From Hyphomicrobiales bacterium (GTDB lineage Bacteria > Pseudomonadota > Alphaproteobacteria > Rhizobiales > Kaistiaceae), in the NCBI GenBank assembly GCA_017305635.1, contig JAFKKF010000006.1:682001-746000 (forward strand): a DNA stretch of 64,000 nucleotides. The letters run 5' to 3'. Positions 61,198 through 64,000 of this stretch are shown one piece after another. The notes beneath the pieces were generated by a model, which did not search any database, was not told the DNA's origin, and worked only from the letters and a program-made list of their open reading frames with translations. The position numbers and the translations under genes were made by a program. How positions within the stretch are numbered: the stretch's first letter is position 1; every line of letters begins with the position of its first letter.

Positions 61198-61452
61198 CTA
61201 CCCGTCGACGGCGATCCGCTTCACGCTGATCACGACGTCGGCCGACGTTGAGCTCGAGCGGGCATCGGCGACATGGCCATGGGCGGTCACCATGATGACA
61301 CCGCTGTCGCCCGCGTCCTCCGGCAGCCGGTCGACGGCGTCCTGCACCAGGTCGACGACGGCCCGCGGCACTTGCGGATGCCGCCGTTGCGCGTCGGCGA
61401 GCTGGCGGGCGGCGTGCTTGGTGCGGGCATTGAAGGAAAAGGAAAAGCTCAT
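61198..61452 (-). CDS. Small phage protein of unknown function
   Basis: This 84-residue protein begins SFSFSFNARTKHAARQLADA and has VPRAVVDLVQDAVDRLPED and VIMVTAHGHVAD. A start overlap (ATGA) links it to the upstream 86-residue gene. Proteins with this SFSFSF start occur beside single-strand annealing or Gam genes in prophages; I do not recognise a function. Confidence 0.6.
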   Translation of the reverse strand: MSFSFSFNARTKHAARQLADAQRRHPQVPRAVVDLVQDAVDRLPEDAGDSGVIMVTAHGHVADARSSSTSADVVISVKRIAVDG

Positions 61453-61709
61453 GTTTCGGCTCCTTCCGGGGGAATGACGTAGTGCTTCAGGCCGGCGACG
61501 AGCACCGGCGGGGAACTGGTCGGGCTCCAGACCGAGAGCCAGACGCAGCCCGTGCGCGCTACCTCGGCGCGCTCCTCCGGCGTCAATTCCCAGCACGAGA
61601 CGATCATGCCGTCGGCGCGGCGGACAGGAAGGCTGCGCACCTCGTCCTCCTCGCCCGTCGGCGCGACTAGGCGGAGGTTGGCTTCGTCGAAGTCGATGGG
61701 GTCGGCCAT
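61449..61709 (-). CDS. Small phage protein of unknown function
   Basis: This 86-residue, partly acidic protein has DFDEANLRLVAPTGEEDEVR, RRADGMIVSCWELTPEERAEVARTG and VLVAGLKHYVIPPE. Its start overlaps the stop of the upstream gene (TGATG) and its stop overlaps the next start. Length and tight packing fit a phage early operon. No domain is recognised. Confidence 0.58.
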   Translation of the reverse strand: MADPIDFDEANLRLVAPTGEEDEVRSLPVRRADGMIVSCWELTPEERAEVARTGCVWLSVWSPTSSPPVLVAGLKHYVIPPEGAET

Positions 61710-61978
61710 CAGGCTACCCTTCGCTCGCCGCCGGCGATCGACATCACCTCGCCACGCACTTCCTCTTCGAACGGAATGAGCCGGTAGATCATGGTCCCGA
61801 GGTCTGAGAGCCGGCGGAGCCGTTCGTTCTCCTCGCGGAGCTTGCGCTCGAGGAAGGCGGTCGGGCCCGACTCGTTGATGACGCTCCGGAGCAGCGCGGC
61901 CCGCTCGGCGCCGAACTGGACGGCGACGAAGAGGTCGTCGGCGAGCTCCGCGAAATTGGCGGCGGGGAGGATCCTCAA
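61709..61978 (-). CDS. Small coiled-coil phage protein
   Basis: This 89-residue helical protein has AANFAELADDLFVAVQFGAERAALLRSV and a heptad-like ERKLREENERLRRLSDLGTMIYRL. The start is TTG at 61978, overlapping the Gam stop (TTGA); no ATG is available. It may act with the Gam-like protein, but that rests on position alone. Confidence 0.55.
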   Translation of the reverse strand: MRILPAANFAELADDLFVAVQFGAERAALLRSVINESGPTAFLERKLREENERLRRLSDLGTMIYRLIPFEEEVRGEVMSIAGGERRVA

Positions 61979-62520
61979 GCCGCGCTTGCTCCCTCGGCCG
62001 GCGGCCGGTCGGCGAGCGCGGCCGCGACCGGCTTGATCGTGAAGCTTTCGCCCGGCGGCACGAAGGCGAGCCCCTTCAGGCGGGCGAGCCTCTTTCGCTC
62101 GGCCTCGGTCGCCGCAAGGATGCCCTGCGTGCTGATCGACCGGGTCACCTTGATGAAGCGGCCGAGGCGCATCTTCGTCAGCGCCGCCAGCAGCTTGTCG
62201 ACCATGGAGTCGTCGACCTGCAGCTTCTCCTTGCCGAGGCGCCAGGACACTTCCCCGGTGGCGAAGGTGACGGTCTTGGTCTTCCCCTCGGACGTCAGCC
62301 GCGGACGGTTGGCGGCGCAATAGGCCGCCACCTTGGCCTCGAGCTCGGCCCGCTCGCCCTGAAGCGGCGTGGCGGAGTCCTCGGCGATCTTGGTGGCAGC
62401 GGAGACCGCCGCGGATTTCTTCGCCTCGATCGCGGCGAGGTCGCGGTCGATCTCGCCCATGCGGCCGATCGCGGCCGCGCAGGCATCGTCGTCAGGGAGG
62501 ACGGGGAGGGCGTCAGTCAT
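61975..62520 (-). CDS. gam: Host-nuclease inhibitor Gam (Mu-like)
   Basis: This 181-residue protein is similar to the Mu Gam family, which binds DNA ends and blocks host exonucleases, and is related to Ku. It has a coiled N-terminal helix (MGEIDRDLAAIEAKKSAAVSAAT), the conserved TVTFATGEVSWRLGKEKLQV and a C-terminal GLAFVPPGESFTIKPVAA. It is the first intact gene of the leftward operon. MuA, MuB and repressor genes, its usual neighbours, are not in the window. Confidence 0.88.
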   Translation of the reverse strand: MTDALPVLPDDDACAAAIGRMGEIDRDLAAIEAKKSAAVSAATKIAEDSATPLQGERAELEAKVAAYCAANRPRLTSEGKTKTVTFATGEVSWRLGKEKLQVDDSMVDKLLAALTKMRLGRFIKVTRSISTQGILAATEAERKRLARLKGLAFVPPGESFTIKPVAAALADRPPAEGASAA

Positions 62521-62699
62521 GGCTTCCGATCAGGTCGAGGCCGCGAGGCCCTGCGCGCCAAGGATACGCCGCCTCGGCTGGGGCGGGCGTTGAAGTCTCG
62601 TCGCGCTCAGCCGATCTCGGGCCGAGATTTGAACTGGACGGGCGGGTACTCGCCTCTTACTCTTGGTTGCATACCGCAACGGAAGCCGGGGGGCTGCCC
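62521..62699. other. Element boundary region
   Basis: Immediately upstream of gam, the minus strand reads the last dozen codons of another gene (ending RILGAQGLAAST, stop near 62530), which then merges into unrelated sequence. A palindrome ATCTCGG-G-CCGAGAT lies at 62614-62628. The rest shows no gene. It probably marks where the phage-like region was truncated or joined to the polysaccharide locus. Confidence 0.4.
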
Positions 62700-63320
62700 G
62701 TGTATTGTGTATTCGGCGCCGGAGGACATGCGCGAGACTTGCTCGGCCAGTTGGCCGAGCTGGCTCCGAACGCCGTGGCTGTACTGGTGGACGAGATCGC
62801 GCCGGACCGCGAACTTTGCGGGGTCCCCGTGGTATCGCTTGACGAAGCGCTTGCCGCCCACCGAAATCTCCCTTGGCTGATCGCTCTCGGCGATCCTCAA
62901 TCACGCTCGCTGGCCGCCGCCAAGTTGCGGGAGAGAGGGGCAACTTTTGGGCGCTTCCTCAGCAAGCGTGCCTATCTAGCGTCCGACGCCAGGATCGCTG
63001 ACGGAGCGCAGGTCTTCGCCGGCAGTTCCGTATCTTCCAACTCTGAGGTCGGCTTCGGCGTGATCCTCAACTTCAATTGCTCGGTGTCGCACGACTCTCA
63101 CCTCGGCGAATTCGTCACTCTCTCACCCGGCTGCACGATTGCAGGCCGGGTGAGGATGGGCGCCCGAACATTCATAGGAGCCGGCGCTACCATCGCCCCA
63201 CGCCGGCTCGGTCAATCGCTGACTATTGGGCCTGACGCGATCATCGGCGCGGGAGCGCTGGTCATCAATGATGTGCCGCAGGGTGCGCGATTCGCCGGGG
63301 TGCCAGCCAGACCAATGTGA
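62700..63320 (+). CDS. PglD/NeuD-family sugar O/N-acyltransferase
   Basis: This 206-residue protein has an N-terminal Rossmann-like part (VYCVFGAGGHARDLLGQLAE) and a left-handed beta-helix of hexapeptide repeats (ASDARIADGAQVFAGSSVSS, VILNFNCSVSHDSHLGEFVTLSPGCTIAGRVRMG). Such enzymes acetylate amino sugars or sialic-acid-like sugars of surface glycans. The GTG at 62700 starts the conserved sequence; a TTG at 62667 would add 11 residues. His in SVSHDSHLG fits the catalytic position. Its stop is 7 bp before the aminotransferase gene, so they form an operon. GC content is lower than in the host genes. Confidence 0.85.
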   Translation: MYCVFGAGGHARDLLGQLAELAPNAVAVLVDEIAPDRELCGVPVVSLDEALAAHRNLPWLIALGDPQSRSLAAAKLRERGATFGRFLSKRAYLASDARIADGAQVFAGSSVSSNSEVGFGVILNFNCSVSHDSHLGEFVTLSPGCTIAGRVRMGARTFIGAGATIAPRRLGQSLTIGPDAIIGAGALVINDVPQGARFAGVPARPM

Positions 63321-63327
63321 GAAGTGA

Positions 63328-64000
63328 ATGCTGTTCGTAGCCCGCCCCATTGCGCCAGACCTTGAAACACTTTCCCGGTACCTGAAGGGCTGCATCGAGC
63401 AGCGCCGGTTTACGAATGGTGGCCCGCTTGAAGCGACGCTAGAGCTGCGCCTTCGTGAACTCCTCTCCGCGAGGCACCTGTGCCTTGTCACCAACGGAAC
63501 CGTAGCAATTACCCTGGCCCTTACGGCGCTTGGCATTCGCGGGCAGGTGATTACCACCCCCTTCACGTTCTCCGCCACCACGCATGCCATCATTCATGCG
63601 GGAGCGGAGGAAGTGTTCGTCGACGTTGATCCCGTGACGTTGACGATTGATCCGAAACTGATTGAAGCCGCGATCACCCCCGAAACAGAGGCCATCGTAG
63701 GCGTCCATGTCTATGGCATTCCATGTGCGGTTGACGAGATCAGCGCCATTGCGAAGAAGCATGGATTGGCCGTGATCTACGATGGCGCTCACGCATTCAA
63801 CATGACCTATCGTGGCACGCCGATCGGCCGCTTTGGCGATGCCACAACTTACAGCTTCCACGCGACAAAGCTCTTCCACACCGCTGAAGGAGGAGCCATC
63901 GAAGCCAACAGTTCCGATCTCGCCGAACGCCTCCGGCTGCTGCGGAACTTTGGTATCGAATCTGAAGACGTGATCACCGCATGTGGAACCAACGCCAAGA
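63328..64000 (+). CDS. DegT/DnrJ/EryC1-family sugar aminotransferase, 3' truncated by window end
   Basis: The visible 224 codons encode the N-terminal part of a PLP-dependent keto-sugar aminotransferase: FTNGGPLEATLELRLRELL, CLVTNGTVAITLALTALGI, TTPFTFSATTHAII, VIYDGAHAFN with the PLP-contacting Asp, and SFHATKLFHTAEGGA with the internal aldimine lysine. Such enzymes make the amino sugar that a PglD-type acyltransferase then acetylates, and that enzyme is encoded just upstream. The gene continues beyond the window. Lower GC is consistent with a surface-polysaccharide island. Confidence 0.9.
   Translation, partial: MLFVARPIAPDLETLSRYLKGCIEQRRFTNGGPLEATLELRLRELLSARHLCLVTNGTVAITLALTALGIRGQVITTPFTFSATTHAIIHAGAEEVFVDVDPVTLTIDPKLIEAAITPETEAIVGVHVYGIPCAVDEISAIAKKHGLAVIYDGAHAFNMTYRGTPIGRFGDATTYSFHATKLFHTAEGGAIEANSSDLAERLRLLRNFGIESEDVITACGTNAK

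Noticed and set aside
52032-62640. Integrase, tRNA or att repeats marking the prophage
   Set aside because: I looked for recombinase motifs, tRNA-like sequence at the edges and matching direct repeats near 52032 and 62640 and found none that could be supported by eye.
62530-62943. 137-residue minus-strand protein upstream of gam
   Set aside because: Most of the frame is antisense to the acyltransferase gene and Arg/Pro-rich. Only its last dozen codons before gam might be a remnant of a real gene.

Overview
The window is a very GC-rich bacterial chromosome segment, G+C at about two thirds or more by eye. It is packed with binding-protein-dependent sugar and peptide transporters, genes overlapping as ATGA or GTGA, and short intergenic gaps. 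Several features point to an alphaproteobacterium, most likely of the order Hyphomicrobiales: an FnrL-type regulator with a TTGAT-N4-ATCAA box, a GTTC-N7-GTTC LexA-type box, a GcrA-like zinc domain, a MocR-type regulator and the ABC-sugar gene content. The genus cannot be fixed from the sequence.

Positions 1-8150 hold the end of an Rbs-type sugar transporter with its binding protein, an LVIVD-repeat protein, an AraJ-like MFS exporter, a glutaryl-CoA dehydrogenase/CoA-transferase pair (glutarate degradation) and an FNR-type oxygen regulator. Positions 8199-15073 are the cytochrome bd module: a hemerythrin protein and cydCD on the minus strand, and cydA-cydB-cydX on the plus strand. The two arms are separated by one perfect FNR box that probably links the nearby fnrL to the oxidase. 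A tandem universal stress protein and msrB follow.

Positions 16496-33659 are carbohydrate and acid catabolism. A minus-strand operon encodes a YihT-like aldolase, an FGGY kinase and a tartrate/D-malate-type dehydrogenase. A divergent plus-strand run encodes an SDR, a cyclase-family hydrolase, a zinc dehydrogenase, a DeoR regulator and a complete Rbs-type ABC system, then a CitE-like lyase. A Gfo/Idh dehydrogenase, a DegT aminotransferase and a MocR regulator come next, an arrangement that suggests amino-sugar or aminocyclitol chemistry. Positions 33756-42371 form a peptide-use module: a dipeptide ABC transporter with fused ATPases and a Tat-exported binding protein, an RraA-like protein, an IclR regulator and an M29 aminopeptidase. 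Positions 42414-50201 are a sugar-acid operon (ABC transporter, SDR, enolase-superfamily dehydratase) with a GntR regulator. A nearly identical 12-bp palindrome occurs upstream of both the operon and the regulator.

Positions 50502-51033 are a deletion scar: the tail of a LysR gene faces a headless cupin gene, followed by an intact aldo/keto reductase. From about 52032 to 62640 the content becomes phage-like. Many tiny overlapping genes run rightward, including a GcrA-like sigma-interaction domain, an MT-A70 methyltransferase, a replication-initiator-like protein carrying tandem hairpin repeats, a putative cysteine-peptidase-fold protein, an SOS-type leaderless operon and a nuclease. They meet a leftward operon that begins with Mu Gam and includes a D12-class Dam methylase. 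No integrase, repressor, terminase or structural gene is visible, so this is a partial or remnant prophage, or one part of a larger element. Positions 62700-64000 begin a lower-GC surface-polysaccharide locus (a PglD/NeuD-like acyltransferase and a DegT aminotransferase that runs off the window).
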